A stretch of 64,000 nucleotides of DNA from Plectrocnemia conspersa (GCA_009617715.1 VTFK01000404.1:1-64000), one strand, 5' to 3'; positions 23,451-35,424 are shown, counted from the first letter of the stretch. Numbers and translations are program-made. Notes: generated from the sequence alone by a model not told the origin.

Positions 23451-24430
23451 TTGCTAATTATATGTTGCTGGTAAAAATAGTATTATTGGTGTTACTCCAC
23501 ACCAGGCAGGCATATTTAAATTTATTTTTTTATACTTAGTGCGCTCTTTCTATTAAATATCGGTTTAAAAGCCGCAATGGCGGCAAACCATTGCGACTTA
23601 ACTTAACCTAAGCTGTAAGCCCTGGTATTTAACGCTTGTTTACCATTTTATATTATTGCTATGGTTTTCAATCGAATATTCGAAATATTTTCGCGTTATT
23701 CAACTATATGAATATTGAAATAATTGATAAAATATATACTTCAAGGTTGTTTTATGTTGATAGATAATCATTATCAAGGTGTTTTAGGAACAACTTGTTT
23801 AGTTGGGTTTGTAAAATTCTCAAATGTGAACACAATAAGCCAAACGGACTTTTCGCCACCGCTCTGTCGTTATTCCGCTTCGTTCCTCGCTCTGAGTACC
23901 TTCGCGTCCTACATATAATTAAATAATTCGAGTTATTCATGAGATGTTCAAAGTTCTCAATCGAATATTTAATTATTCGAATTATTTGCCAGATTTTTAA
24001 CGATATGAATATTCAAATAATTGATCGAATATTCGTTTATACCATCTCGATTAAAATTTGAAAAAATAATAAAATGAAACGTTTTTTTTTCAATATATCT
24101 GAGTGACTAGTTCCGCTCCAAATTCATGGTATTTATATTGTTTCGAAATGCTAGATAATGTGACGCTTCTTTTCAACAAAAATATGCTTTTACGTCTTTT
24201 AAAATCATTTGTGAATAGAATATTCATCGGCCGTATCTACTATGATCGAAATTCGCAGAATTCGTACGTTGATCAAACGAAACGTTAATAAGGCCCACCA
24301 ATTATTATCGTTTAATGCTTATTTCAAAAACAAATCTGCGCCACGAATTTGTGTGAAGTTCGTGTTACGTTTTTGTATTTGTCGATTCAAGGTACAAAGA
24401 TTTTATTTCAATCAGTTCAATAATTCGATC
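23450..24430. other. AT-rich non-coding stretch
   Basis: Contains AATCGAATATTCGAA-type repeats near 23670, 23955 and 24015 (ATTCGAATTATT and variants), but no gene is recognised. ORFs of 61-64 codons are not accepted. Confidence 0.45.
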
Positions 24431-24439
24431 GCAAATTAT

Positions 24440-24850
24440 TTATTCAACACAGTTTATACTTCTCAGGTATGAGCGTATTAATCGTATCAGATATTCAGGG
24501 GTGTTGCTGTTGTGCCATACTGGGTCGAAAGCTTTTTCTATATCTAACATTAAAAGACCCGTACTTTTTTTAATATTAAAATAATTAATTTTCTGTGTTG
24601 TCGAGTGATTTTCACGGAAACCAAACTGTTCGTTTATTATTATATTTCCCAAAGATTCTTTTTAATGCATAAAGATTATTTTTTTAAATATTTTACTAAA
24701 TGGCGGTAATAAATAGATGGAGCGATAACTAATCGAAATTGTAGGATCATTATCGGATAAATTTTAGCGGTTTTCCAAATGGTTGGGAAATACCCAAAAT
24801 ATATGCAGGCGTTAAATTGTTTGTTAACCCTTTGAGTACCGAGTTTATTA
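24440..24850 (-). pseudogene. Jockey-like LINE reverse transcriptase relic
   Basis: Minus-strand translation from about 24840 begins with a degraded block containing YFPTIWKTAKI, then a frame-shifted piece resembling the SYRPISLLPPLSK region, then a 70-codon open part (24652-24440). That part contains INEQFGFRENHSTTQ and LLMLDIEKAFDPVWH. These are the conserved RT blocks before and including motif A, whose first catalytic aspartate (LDIEKAFD) is present. The frame shifts at least once and stops soon after SYLRS. The YADD box and the endonuclease are absent, so it is a dead 5'- and 3'-truncated copy. Confidence 0.85.
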
Positions 24851-25090
24851 ATTTGTTAGTATACACATGGGAGTGAGTTAATTTTACGTGTTTTTCCATA
24901 ATTATTTCTGTTATTTATAATAATTTATATAAAAAAATCAGTGATTCTGAACGTTTTATTAGTATATTTCAATGGTTTATTTTAATCATTTAATTTCTTT
25001 AATTTATTTAACATATCTTTTAAATAATATTTGGCATTTATGTTTTTTTTTTATATTAATTCATAGGCTCTTACCACGTATTTAGTTATG
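24824..25090 (+). mobile_element. piggyBac-like MITE, left part
   Basis: Starts with TTAACCCTTTGAGTACCGAG. It follows the 50.5-kb MITE closely for over 200 bp (GAGTGAGTTA, TTTTACGTGTTTTTCCATAA, TTATTTCTGTTATTTAT, AAAAATCAGTGATT). The right terminus TCAAAGGGTTAA is missing. It directly abuts the decayed end of the Jockey-like fragment. Confidence 0.7.
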
Positions 25091-25189
25091 GTTATATTCA
25101 ATATCCATATCTAAATTTTAAGTGGTAAGGTAAGGTAGCCATTGTTATTTATTTTGATAAATTCGAAACATCTGCAAGCGTTTTCACGA

Positions 25190-25282
25190 AATTAACAAAC
25201 AATTATCTCTTCTCAGTAGTCAAAAATCCACGTCAAAAACAATAAAATCGTATCGTCGCCGTTGCAGTGGAAACTGGTAAAG
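25190..25282 (+). mobile_element. Family A single-arm fragment
   Basis: ACAATTATCTCTTCTCAGTA then GTCAAAAATCCACGTC and CAATAAAATCGT match one arm of the palindromic element, of the ATCCACG type, and stop near CCGTTGCAGTGG. The second arm is absent, showing that single arms persist after deletion. Confidence 0.65.
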
Positions 25283-25309
25283 ATTTTTATTGTATAATTT
25301 ATTGCAACA

Positions 25310-26400
25310 AATTATTGTTATTCTCCGAGCGATGGTCGAGAAGCTAGTGGAAGGGATGATGTTCAGTGGATGCTCCTCGGTGGTCTTGCATTTGTGGCAG
25401 CGGCGGTGTAGTCGTTGTAGACTCTTTGCCGTCCACCTTTCTTCCCTTGGAGGCCTTTAAGTATCATAACCATACAGCGACCATTTAGTTTATTCAACCA
25501 ACGAAATATATCCATTCAGACATTTGCTTGACGGAGATCTTTCGCATGGCGAATTGTGCAACGGGATAAATGTGACTTTTGTCGTCCGGTGATATATTAT
25601 TTCCGCGCCTGTTACGCAACAAAGAAATATTAAGTAATTACAACGTGATATTTATTTGTTACACTTTTTCCCTTGGACATAACGAGGGCTATTGTGTGGT
25701 TCATTCAGTTCATCCTATTGATTATCGTGGTTACCGTGATTAAGTGCACGTGTTTCAAGAAGAACCCCTACACTTATTATTGAACAAGATTATTCATTAC
25801 GACAATCTTGAGATTTGAACTGTAACAGTTTTTTTAAATAGCAGCAGTCTGTCTCTGTCTTGTGATTACGAATTTTATTATGATGCAAAGTTACGTTCAA
25901 TCACTAGTTTATATTGAATTTCTGAACATATAATAATACCACTTTACCGATTCAAACCACATTTTCCACGCTTCATTATGGAAACTGTGGACAATTCACA
26001 AAACAGTCAGTGCGATTATCTCATCGCTCATTTCTTCAGAGATGCCGAAGCGGCAGAATAACAACAAATTTTGAAACAGGGTCGAGGCCACGCTGCAGCA
26101 GCGCGTGTGCGTGGCCATAATCGAACACTTAAAAAAACTACGTGTGGACGAACGCCTATTATTCGCATTGTGTGTGTATATGTGCATGTGTGAGAGCGCG
26201 CTTAGCTTATTATAGTCGACGCGTTATGCAATTAACCTTGCATAGGACAATGATCCAATCGCATCTGCGACTGTGGATACTGACACCGAATCCTTGACTC
26301 TTCCATTGAGTCGGATTTCATAAGTCGCGCGCGCGCGAATTCGATAAATTCAGCGCTGGCAACACCGAGCGCGCTTTCGCTATGATATAATTCCCCCCCT
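25310..26400. other. Mixed region with GC-rich patches and a GC dinucleotide run
   Basis: GC-richer pieces lie at about 25320-25480, 26040-26130 and 26200-26390, with a (GC)n tract near 26328-26337. A 63-codon minus frame (26187-25996) is unrecognised. No exon structure can be shown. Confidence 0.35.
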
Positions 26401-27935
26401 TTTAATAATCATATTAAATTTCATTAATATATGCCGCGGGGGCAGTCATTTGATGCGTTTATAATTGATGGATGTATTTTGGGCGTGACGTTTAATTTTA
26501 TAACATTGTTTGCTAAAGGAAAATATACAACCATAGAAACGGAACCTTTGTGCACGTAGGGAGCAGAAGGGGTGAATTTTCCGATGTAAATCGCTTAACG
26601 GGTCACTTGCCTCATGTAATTTTCGTGGAACTCGAATACGTACGCTGAATGACAGAGCACGAATTCGGAGTTATATTATAGGGCTACAATTATAATTATT
26701 AATAGGTAAACTTAAAAAAAAAACATAAGCGCTTTTGCATTTATATATACAAAGTTTTAATTTATTAATTATTTTATAAATTCTCGCTGTAGTCTCAAAG
26801 TCGTCTAGAATATTGGGTTGAACTCTTGGCATTCCAATGATTGCTTTCTGGACCTAATTTGAAGTGGAAAGCGGCTGCTTTATGGGCTTCTAACCCTTGT
26901 CTCGGTCGATATTTGGGGTAGCACCGTTTAGTGCAAATTCAGCTAAACTCTTGTTTATTATAATATTGTAAGTTAAAGGCAAAGTATTATTTTTGTCTTG
27001 AAACTAATTTTAAAAATACTTATGTTTATGGATGGAAAAGAGGATCAGCGTGATTCAATAAAAATTGTCTTTATCTTTTTCATTTAAATGAACTGTTTTG
27101 TCTTTGCGATTTTCAACTAAAAACTAATCAGTAGTTATGCATTCATAGGTGCAGTTAAAGCTATTAGTTTATTTGTGACAATAATTAAAATAAACAGTTT
27201 AAAATAAATACATATAAATAGCCAAAAAAAATTATACTAGGCTATAACAGTTTGCTTTCTTTCTCAATTTAATTATTCTTAAATGATATTAATAACATGC
27301 GTTTATTATCCTGTTTTTTGCTTTATCCTGCATTTAACAACAATATTAAAAAAAAACCACATAAAAGCAATCGTTATAAGTGGATGAAAAGAACACAAAC
27401 ACATAGTTCATGTTTTAACCATTTTGTAACCTGCTGAAAATGTAAATATAACTATTTACATTTAGATTGAAACCTGTAGTATATAATACGATGTGTCAGC
27501 GTCAGAATATATTTATTAAGCCACGCTATTATTGCGATTCATGCATTTACATACACATATGCAACTAATTGATTTATGGTTTAATAAAAAAAATTATTGT
27601 TGTTAAATTAATAAGACGATGAGAATTTTGTATGGGAGGCAGGCGCCAAATTTTGATGAAAAGCGGGCGCGTGCACTCACACACAAATAGCAAGTTCAAA
27701 AGTCAATGAATAATTTTTCTTTAAAATCTATTACCATAAACATTTTATACGTCTTTCTATTACTTTATTATACCGATTATTTTATTTTATTTAAATTACA
27801 CTATAATGCTCATTGTTTTTCGTGGATCATATTTTACATTTTAGTAAGCAAGTAGTTGGCATTGGTTATTTAATTTAAAGAAAAAAATTAAAAATATTTT
27901 TTTTATACATATTCAGATCAAAGTATACAATTCTT
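26400..27935. other. AT-rich non-coding stretch
   Basis: No gene or repeat boundary is recognised apart from short microsatellite-like runs. Confidence 0.5.
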
Positions 27936-28120
27936 ATCTTCTATATAAATAAAAGGCAATGTTCGTATGTGTGTACTCTATAGACTCAAAAACTACTAGA
28001 CTGATTTAGCTAAATATTTCACAGTTTATTCTTATTCTTCCCAATAGTGTTTAGAGCTTGGTTCGAATTAAATTCGATAGGTAGCGCTGTTTTTTTACAG
28101 TGTTGTCAGGACTCAAACGC
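27935..28120 (+). mobile_element. Helitron-like 5' end
   Basis: TTCTATATAAATAAAAGGCA, a GTATGTGTGTA stretch, then GACTCAAAAACTACTAGACTGATTTAGCTAAAT resembles the widely conserved 5' region of animal Helitrons. The 3' hairpin with CTRR end was not located and no Rep/helicase ORF is present, so a truncated non-autonomous copy is the best reading. Confidence 0.45.
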
Positions 28121-28870
28121 GCTCGCGATAATCATCTTCTAAATTCTAAATAAAATTGAAAGAATGCTATTTACATACATAAACGTATGTATATAACATT
28201 GAGTTTACAATAAGTTTAATTTTTTATTAAACCAAAAATTACAAGAATTGAATTCTAAAAAATATTATTTTTTTTTCACAACGTACAATTTTTGTAATGT
28301 GGAAAATAGATAAAGAAAATTAACATTAAACATATTATTAGTTATAATAAAACATACAATTGTTAATAAAATAAAAATACAATTGAAATATCGTTATTTA
28401 CATTATTTTTTCATTAAACTCAAAAAAATACCAGAATTACCTTATTCCTAAGAAGTATTTTATTTTTTCCTACGTAAAATTCTTATATTAATAAAATACA
28501 ATTTAAATTTGAGTAAATACAATTTTAAACCAAAAAAAGTAATCGCTTAAAAAAAATGTTTGTAACGTGTATGTAACAAATTTAATAAAAAATTCAAATT
28601 CACATTAGATTCACAAACACACGAACATTAGATTTATAGAATCTTAAAAAATATTAAATTTATTGTCAATACACGAATCGTATAGACAAAAGCACATCGA
28701 CTAATGGGTTCAAATACAACGATGAAATAATAGCTTTCAGGAAAATTCATATTTACATTAGAAAATCTTAAAAGATTTTTATGAACTAAATATAATCATA
28801 TTCTCTAATTGACAGTGGATATACCGTATTTTGTATTTATTTTTATACCAATTCTATTTTTATTTTTTAA
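28120..28870. other. AT-rich non-coding stretch
   Basis: May include the body of the Helitron-like element. Nothing else is recognised. Confidence 0.45.
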
Positions 28871-28871
28871 T

Positions 28872-28983
28872 TCGCGCAAATGACACCGCGCGATTATGCC
28901 AGTGCGCAAATGTTAAGCGCGCATTTGCCGCTGCGCGAATTTGTCGGCGCGCTTATGTCGAGGCGCTTTTCCCAGCTGCGCAA
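28872..28983 (+). repeat. GCGC-phased minisatellite, eight units
   Basis: GCGC occurs at 28874, 28888, 28904, 28917, 28933, 28947, 28963 and 28978, so units are 13-16 bp long, averaging about 15. The consensus is roughly GCGCAAATGTCGGC with drift. The block is an isolated GC-rich tract in very AT-rich DNA. Its open frame (Arg/Ala-rich, part of a 66-codon ORF) follows from the repeat and is not taken as a gene. Confidence 0.8.
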
Positions 28984-28989
28984 TATACA

Positions 28990-29440
28990 GGAGTTGATCA
29001 TTATTTATTTACATACATCGCATGTAAATAAATAATGAAAATACGTAAATATATATATATATATTATTACAAAAGTTGAAATCATATAATTGTACTAGCA
29101 CGTCCCAGATAAATTATATTTTCACTGGTAAAAATATATATCAATCGGTGAAAATATATTCTGATATGATTTCACTGAAATGACATATTTAAAAAATATT
29201 TTCGGAAGATTGTTTTTCTTACATTTTATTCGAAGGATACTCCAAGAATTTCTGGTTTAGAATCATTTCAGCTTTTTCTATTGGGGGGGGGGGGGGCAAT
29301 TTAAAATTTAGATTTCATTAAAATTCATAGTATTTCATTAAATGATATGCATTATTCAGGCCAAATTCAAGGGGGCAAATTATCCCCCCCCCACCACAAG
29401 TGGACTACTTTTAAAATAATACATAACAATGCTGCAAATT
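28990..29440 (+). repeat. Interspersed repeat family B, copy 2, with hairpin and G/C tracts
   Basis: A perfect 16-bp inverted repeat (28999-29014 with 29022-29037, CATTATTTATTTACAT) begins the copy. Sequence from CATGTAAATAAATAATGA through TTTCACTGAAATGACATATT matches 43.33-43.51 kb, and the part after 29220 matches 8.8-9.0 kb. A run of 14 G (29283-29296) and a run of 9 C (29384-29392) lie on the same strand and could pair or form G-quadruplex-type structure. Confidence 0.65.
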
Positions 29441-29700
29441 TAAGGGGGCGTTTTGATATTTTATTCCTATTGTTAATGTTTTCATTATCTCTTTGATACC
29501 ATATGATTAATGAATTATCTAAATTTTATGAGTCATTTTAAAAGCTATGAAATTACAGTCTAAATTGATTTATTATAATAATTAATATATAAAGCATTAA
29601 CTCCAATATTCAATACATGATATAAAAAAAAATTAGGACACTAATAATATTCATATGCTATTCAACATTTGAAAAATAATCCTATTACAGCTTTTCATCG
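29440..29700. other. AT-rich non-coding stretch
   Basis: No gene or repeat is recognised. Confidence 0.45.
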
Positions 29701-30175
29701 AATGACGTCACCGATCAGTCAGTACTAGATGCATCCCTCGGTGCGCAGGTTCAACCCGCGCCCTGTTGACTCCCTTTTGGCTGGGTCAATTTCGGGAAAC
29801 GAGGGTGGCACCTGCAGCAGCAGTAGCAGCAGCTCTATCCCAAACTCTGTGAAACGTGGTCCGGGAGAGGGTGACACGTGGCAGCGGGCGGGCGCAGTTT
29901 GGCGGTCATTAACACCGGGGCCCGTAACTGGGTCGCAGTTGCACCCCCGGATCGATACTGCCGCGTGTGGGAAGCGGGAGCCGCCACCCGCACGCGGAAC
30001 TCCAGGGGCCGGGGCAATGCCTTAGGATGACCCGACCCCAATACGGACCTGGAGCGCTCGCCCCCACCCCGGGTTACCCGGGCGACGCGTCAACGGTTGC
30101 AGATCCGAAGGTCACGGGCCCCTTCCAGATCATCCGGACACAGGATGGCACCCCCATATATTGATCGGGTCAAAC
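29700..30175 (+). other. GC-rich coding-like block, possibly an old retroelement ORF
   Basis: This sharply bounded block is the most GC-rich in the window. Two long plus frames are open: 29729-30025 (98 codons from ATG, with a seven-Ser run from a CAG/AGC microsatellite) and 29967-30164 (65 codons, GTG start). The second reads with Pro/Gly-rich and then ordered composition ending TGPFQIIRTQDGTPIY. A TGACGTCA site lies at 29703-29710 and AATAAA signals follow near 30244 and 30299. The sharp edges and composition suggest an inserted retroelement piece (gag-like or 5' region), but no named family is recognised. Confidence 0.35.
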
Positions 30176-30680
30176 CTTTTCCGTGTTGTTGTTTTAGATG
30201 GAGTGTGACCTGGTAGTTTTGGGCTTTTCTTGATAAAATGTAGCAATAAATGACTCACTGCGCTGCCTCTTATTCATAAAAATGTAAAATATGTATATAA
30301 AATAAAGTTTTATGGAAAACCGCGACTTTAAAAAGAAAAGAGCTGGTTCGGATATGTTCAGCAGGTCAGGTCGGAGAAGGACAAGATATCGGATTATTCT
30401 CGGGATCGATCAATCTTTCTGGTTTGCATTTTATATGGATGAATATCGATCGATTGTGAATATCGAATCTCGATTAGTTGTACTGAGCTGATGATTGACC
30501 AATTCTAGTTTCTTATGTAGGCAGCTGTCAATAATCATTATTCAGCTGTCAATAATCACGCGTGTTCAAAGTGTCAAAATGTTAGTTTGTAACAACATCG
30601 GTCAACTCGATAAAATCGTTCAATTTCATCAAACAATTTACAAAGATTTTTAAGACACTGTTATTGTATTGTTACTGTAA
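30175..30680. other. Non-coding stretch with short direct repeat
   Basis: CAGCTGTCAATAATCA is repeated at about 30522 and 30543. The right part of this stretch may belong to the 5' end of the transposase relic that follows. Confidence 0.4.
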
Positions 30681-30682
30681 GC

Positions 30683-31030
30683 GAAAATGTGGCCGAAGAC
30701 CCAGAATTATCAATTCGTCTTATTTTCAAATTTAATTTATATATTAAATTTAAAAAATCAAATAACACAAGAACAAGCACAGAGACCATGAACAGCAAAT
30801 AATTAACCCAAATTGGGTGTTAAAGCAGCAAGAAATTGCTGCTGATTTTTCAAAGAAAATATTCCTCTCTGATGGGGCACATTTCCATCTCTGTGTATGT
30901 TAAGAAGCGAAATTGCTGCATATGGAGCGAAAAAATCTTCATGTGATTCACGAGAGAGCATTACATGCCCAAAGAGCTACTGTTTGGTGCGCATTATGGT
31001 CAGGCGGCGTCATTGGGCCATTATAAGTTT
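30683..31030 (+). pseudogene. Tc1/mariner-superfamily transposase relic
   Basis: In the plus strand NVAEDPELSIR (30683-30718) matches the helix-turn-helix/linker region of a common insect DDE transposase. After an AT-rich break, the frame from 30784 reads NWVLKQQEIAADFSKKIFLS then DGAHFHL. This corresponds to the second catalytic Asp block, usually FSDEAHF, here with Gly for Glu. It continues, after a stop, with VIHERALHAQ and VTVWCALWSGGVIGP-like sequence. The final acidic residue region is missing. At least one frameshift and one internal stop make it inactive. Confidence 0.8.
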
Positions 31031-31940
31031 AATTTTTCTTCTCTTTAATTTTGTATTTTATTTATATATTATTATATATCTCTCGTAGATCTATATTTGT
31101 AAAAAAATCTGAGTAATATTTTACAAGTCATTGTTGAAATCTAAGTTTAGTTTATTTATTATTTTAACTATTTCAATTATGATAGTTTCGGAAAGTCCAC
31201 AAAATCGCTTATTATTTATGAACATATGTTTTATCTGTAACCTTTTTTTTAGCATAACATTTCACAGATTTGTATTTATTGTCTTTAATATATTTAAATC
31301 ATTTTTTTACAAGTTTTATTTTCTTGTCAGTTGACCAAATACCACTTAAAAGTATCACTTTTTGTGATATCCATAAAAATATAACATTTAATTTTTGTAT
31401 GAAATTGTAAACCATATGAATGTTAAGGAGAGCTATTTTAGTGTTTTATGCAATTATTTTGTCTCGTTCCTTGTAACTTAAAATATGCGTTATTTCGTGT
31501 TTTACGTGAAGTGGCGAGCACTTATTTTTTATTTATTTTACATTATATTCAAATTCTATTGCTAAAATAAATTGCCCTAATTGTTGAGGCTCAGATTTAA
31601 TTTAACATTATATAATATTATATGTAATATTAAATATGGTAGAATAGATATTTTTGAAGATTATCAGATCTTCAGTGAAAGAGGTATACTATCATTTTAA
31701 CCGCAAGAATTCGGTAGATTTCTGTATATAAAAGTGTGTAGAAAATAAATATAATCTTAATTTTTATATTGTTTTAATGTATTTGAATATAATTGCGCAC
31801 TTAATTATTTTTTTATGACATTTTAAAGTCAGTTATTTTTTATACCAATTTTATAAAATAATATTTTTATTTATTTAAATTTCTATTTATAAACGTCTTT
31901 CTATTTTACTTTGTTAAGTAGGATTTTTTAAACGAAGTTA
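31030..31940. other. AT-rich non-coding stretch
   Basis: Includes ORFs of 63-67 codons with hydrophobic low-complexity translations. Nothing is recognised. Confidence 0.5.
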
Positions 31941-32200
31941 CGATTTATTTGATCCACCATTTTGAAACAAGATGCCGAGATATATTTAGAACAAGTTTCA
32001 TGTAACGATATCATTAAAACTACGGCAGCATAAAATACCTACATTAAATTAAAAAATGCGTGAAAAAAATTTATATTTTTTAATTTTAAAATTTTTTTCT
32101 CTAGTATTTTTTTTAGTAATACAGCAATTTTTTTTTTATAGTTTTGAATAGTCGCCATTTTGAAACAATATGGCAGATTAGTCTAGCTAACGTATTTAGC
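31940..32200 (-). repeat. Family E, two TTGTTTCAAAATGGCGG-type units
   Basis: On the minus strand two units carry CATCTTGTTTCAAAATGGTG (at 31980-31955) and GCCATATTGTTTCAAAATGG (at 32178-32152), each preceded by a CTCGGC- or GTTAGCTAGAC-like block. The same motif recurs at 57.69, 57.91, 58.89 and 63.94 kb. Confidence 0.6.
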
Positions 32201-33390
32201 TAATTTTATTAGAGAAAAGAGCACAACCCTATAATAAAAACAAAACCAATCGATTTTACTGCATTGATTTTTTTAAAGTTGTTTCATGCATCCTTTTGCA
32301 GTGGGTATATTTCTTATAAAAACTACTCAATATATTTCTAAGGAAATCTACCTAGAACAAGATGGAATTGTATAATATTTTTATATAATATTTCGTAAAA
32401 ACATAAATTTTCGACAATCTCGACTATGCCCTGAATGGCAATACCAAAAAATGCGCAACAGGGCACCATTAAAAAAAACTATAATATTTACATATTATAA
32501 CCGGCAGCGATTTCGGAACTCAATTCCGATCAAATCGATGAGTTGTAAGTAAATATTTGATACGATATTCTAAATTATATGTCATCAGTATCAATATAAT
32601 ATGTGTTATTCGAAGCACCCCCAAACTACTGTAAATATACCTTCGATGCACATTAGTACCGATGTTTTATTCATGCGATATACGTTTTTGGGAAATTATC
32701 GGTCGGCGAGTGTTCTAATTTGGTAATGTTTACTCTGGAGCAGGGTTTGGGTCGCCGAACCCCGTTGTTATTTTTAATGAACCAGAAAAGATACAAACTG
32801 TCTCATCAAAACTTCCATCGTCACATTAAGACGCTCGCGAAACGATCCCGCTAACTAATGAAGACCTTTCGCTACAGCGCATCAACTGAGACAGTTAAGA
32901 TCCTGATTTTTTTCGAGAAATTTCAGCAATTTTAGAATGTCGAGTTCAAAGTCGCGGACGTTGACTCGTTCGTACTCAGACTGAAAAAATACACTTCGAT
33001 AACAATATTAGGATTGGGCGAAAAAGTGGAACGCGGTCAGTACGATCAGAGCTGTAGACATGCAAATGGAGCAAATTCTAGGGGGTGTACAAACACTCCA
33101 GAGTCTGGGTTGCCCCTGTGGAGTGTTTTGTGAGATTCAACAAGTGTTTGGCTTATGTAGCGGTATCTGTTACGAATATTTTGGTGTACGTAGTTGTGAA
33201 TGGACATCAATATGCATGGCCTGATCTTGGTGATCTCAATGTGATCCAATGCCAATATACTACCTTAACGACCTTAAACGTGGTGATGCCTATTTTGACA
33301 TTGCCCTAGAACAGCAGTTAAAATAAAACAACATCTGAACGCAGGCTTATTAAGTTTCTATTGCGATTTTTTTGACTAGGAAAATATATT
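32200..33390. other. AT-rich then mid-GC stretch
   Basis: Positions about 32700-33310 have more balanced composition and open frames of 69-74 codons on both strands, none recognised. TTAGGATTGGGCGAAAAAG near 33008 looks a little like a mariner-type terminus, but no partner was found. Confidence 0.35.
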
Positions 33391-33393
33391 TTT

Positions 33394-33785
33394 TTAATCA
33401 AATTGATAAAAACAACTATTTGCATTTAATGATGTGAGCAGAAGCATCGTTGATTTTAAATTGCTACGTGCTTTTACATGGAAGGGATGAACAGTTTTAA
33501 AATCTATCGCGTTCACTGTTTCGTCGATGAAGTCGATACCTTCCGTTCCGGAATATGAGACGCACCCCCAAATCATTAATTTTCTGGAATTTGTACAGTT
33601 ACTTGAAAACATTTTCCCGTATATTTTGTAACATATATACATTTATTAACTTTCATAATTCTAAACATATCATATTTTGTGTCGATTGGCCCATTTTATG
33701 CGTATTAGACGGTTTTTTGGCAAGTATACGACTGCATATTATTTTCTTAAGCCACACACAGGTTTGCTAAATTTCCAATTAGTCT
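33394..33785 (-). pseudogene. Tc1-like transposase relic
   Basis: Minus-strand translation from about 33760 contains LPKNRLIRIKWANRHK, resembling the block before the second catalytic Asp in Tc1 transposases. Farther on the 82-codon open part (33642-33394) contains LMIWGCVSYSGTEG and FIDETVNA, matching the conserved VMVWGCFSYxGxG..FIDGTVN region. Between these the frame breaks and the catalytic Asp block is lost. No terminal inverted repeats were identified. This is a second, separate DDE element from the one at 30.7 kb. Confidence 0.75.
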
Positions 33786-35040
33786 CGCAGGACAATTTTT
33801 TTTCACAGTTAACGATTCTGCCATATATTATTTTAATATATTAAAAAAAATTGAGTTGAATTTTTATTTATATTATTTATTCTATTTTAAAAAAAATATT
33901 CTGTTGCATTCTATAGCCCTCAAATAAATGACGGAATATTGTAGATTGTAATATAGTATATTGACTTTACTTTCGAGGGTGTAAAAATACTGATCAATCA
34001 CTAAACTTAATTTTAACGCGGAACAGATTCACCATCGCAATTTTTATGTTTAGAAATGTAATTAACACTTTGTGAAGAAACATAATACAATACATTGTTA
34101 ATAAAATAGCAATTAATTGCTTATGTGTATAAACATCAATCAAGATTCAATTATTATGCTGTGTTATGGTCGCCATGGCATTATCGATGCGAAAGGCATA
34201 ATTTACGTCATATTTGCCATTCACCATATTATTTTCTTGATGCATTAAATACGACATATGGATAAATATATAATCAAATATTTTGCAGCTACGTAACGTT
34301 TGAACATTTCTGTGAATTTACACATTGAACTCATCAGAGAAGCCGTAGGAAAAACAATTACTCGGAACTGAAGTTGAACTTTTTGTATGCCATTTTTCTT
34401 TTGTAAGGGCAACGGCAGAAAAACGTGATCGAGTTAATTTTGTTAGTTGCGCTTTTAATTAAAAAATTCCCATCGAGCTATTATAAATACTTACAACGTA
34501 TGTAGTATATTTTAACGTGAATTGCATAATATGGAATATGTAACGTTTTGAACAGCCAAATCGCTTCTTTGACGTCATCAAACGTTCCTATCCCTCGATA
34601 CTAAAACTATTATTTTATTTATTCACTACAATTATATATAAATATATTGAGTTATATCGATCGAGATTTCCTCGAAAATATCGAAAAAAAAATTTAATAT
34701 GATTTAATATATTTTTTTAATACTACTATTATATGATTCGTGATATCTGATAACATATATATATATTTAAACTAATTTTAAACAGACACAAATTAAGGCA
34801 TTTTACTGTAAAAAATGAGCTTTTGTTTGTTTGAATGATGATTAAAAAAAAATTTGATGATGTTTCAAACTAAAGAAAAACAATATAAATCTTCAGAAAA
34901 AATGAGGTTTTTAAAGTAGCACTAAATTAATGATTTCAATGATCAAATAATTAATGAATTTAAAAAGCTGCAATTAATTTAAAGTCAACGTTTCAATTGA
35001 TCTTTATATAAAGTAAAAATAAACGGCAGGTAATATACGC
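33785..35040. other. AT-rich non-coding stretch
   Basis: No gene or repeat is recognised. An isolated TGACGTCA lies near 34570. Confidence 0.5.
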
Positions 35041-35044
35041 ATTT

Positions 35045-35395
35045 AAAAAATAGGGCTTCTAAGGTTCGTCTCGGCCGATTCAGCGTAGCTTTGTTTGATG
35101 CGAATTCGGCTGAATTCTCATCATTCCATGTCGAAAGCATGCAGTAAGTTCTCACTATTGTTTCTGATGGCCTGTCTTATAAAATTTAGGTCGCTTTCAA
35201 TCCTCGATTTTTTGACTAAAAAATAATTAAAATAATTCAGGGCGGAACCAAACTCTTTATTTTTGCCTATTATAAATGTTGTCAGACTCTTTTGCGCATA
35301 CGTAGATTTAAAATTTGTCGCTATTCTGTGGAACGGCAAACTCGAGAATTTTGTACCTGCTTGGCGGAGATATCTGGCACCGACCCTTGTTTTTT
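35045..35395 (-). repeat. Transposon-like ORF fragment, family F copy 1
   Basis: A minus frame is open from about 35395 to a stop at 35121 (about 91 codons, no ATG start). It contains ARYLRQAGTKFSSLPFHRIA and ends NSENLLHAFDME. Immediately downstream the strand reads a block (GCTACGCTGAATCGGCCGAG) that recurs near 51550 and 60400. The shared 3' flank at three loci indicates a dispersed element whose ORF ends here. No family is recognised; a retrotransposon polyprotein C-terminus is possible. Confidence 0.45.
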
Positions 35396-35424
35396 GTTAA
35401 CGTAAGGTCCAACGGGTTTAACAT

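Noticed and set aside
33005..33030. mariner terminus TTAGGATTGGGCGAAAAAG
   Set aside because: Only loosely like known mariner ends and no inverted partner was seen near the Tc1-like relic.
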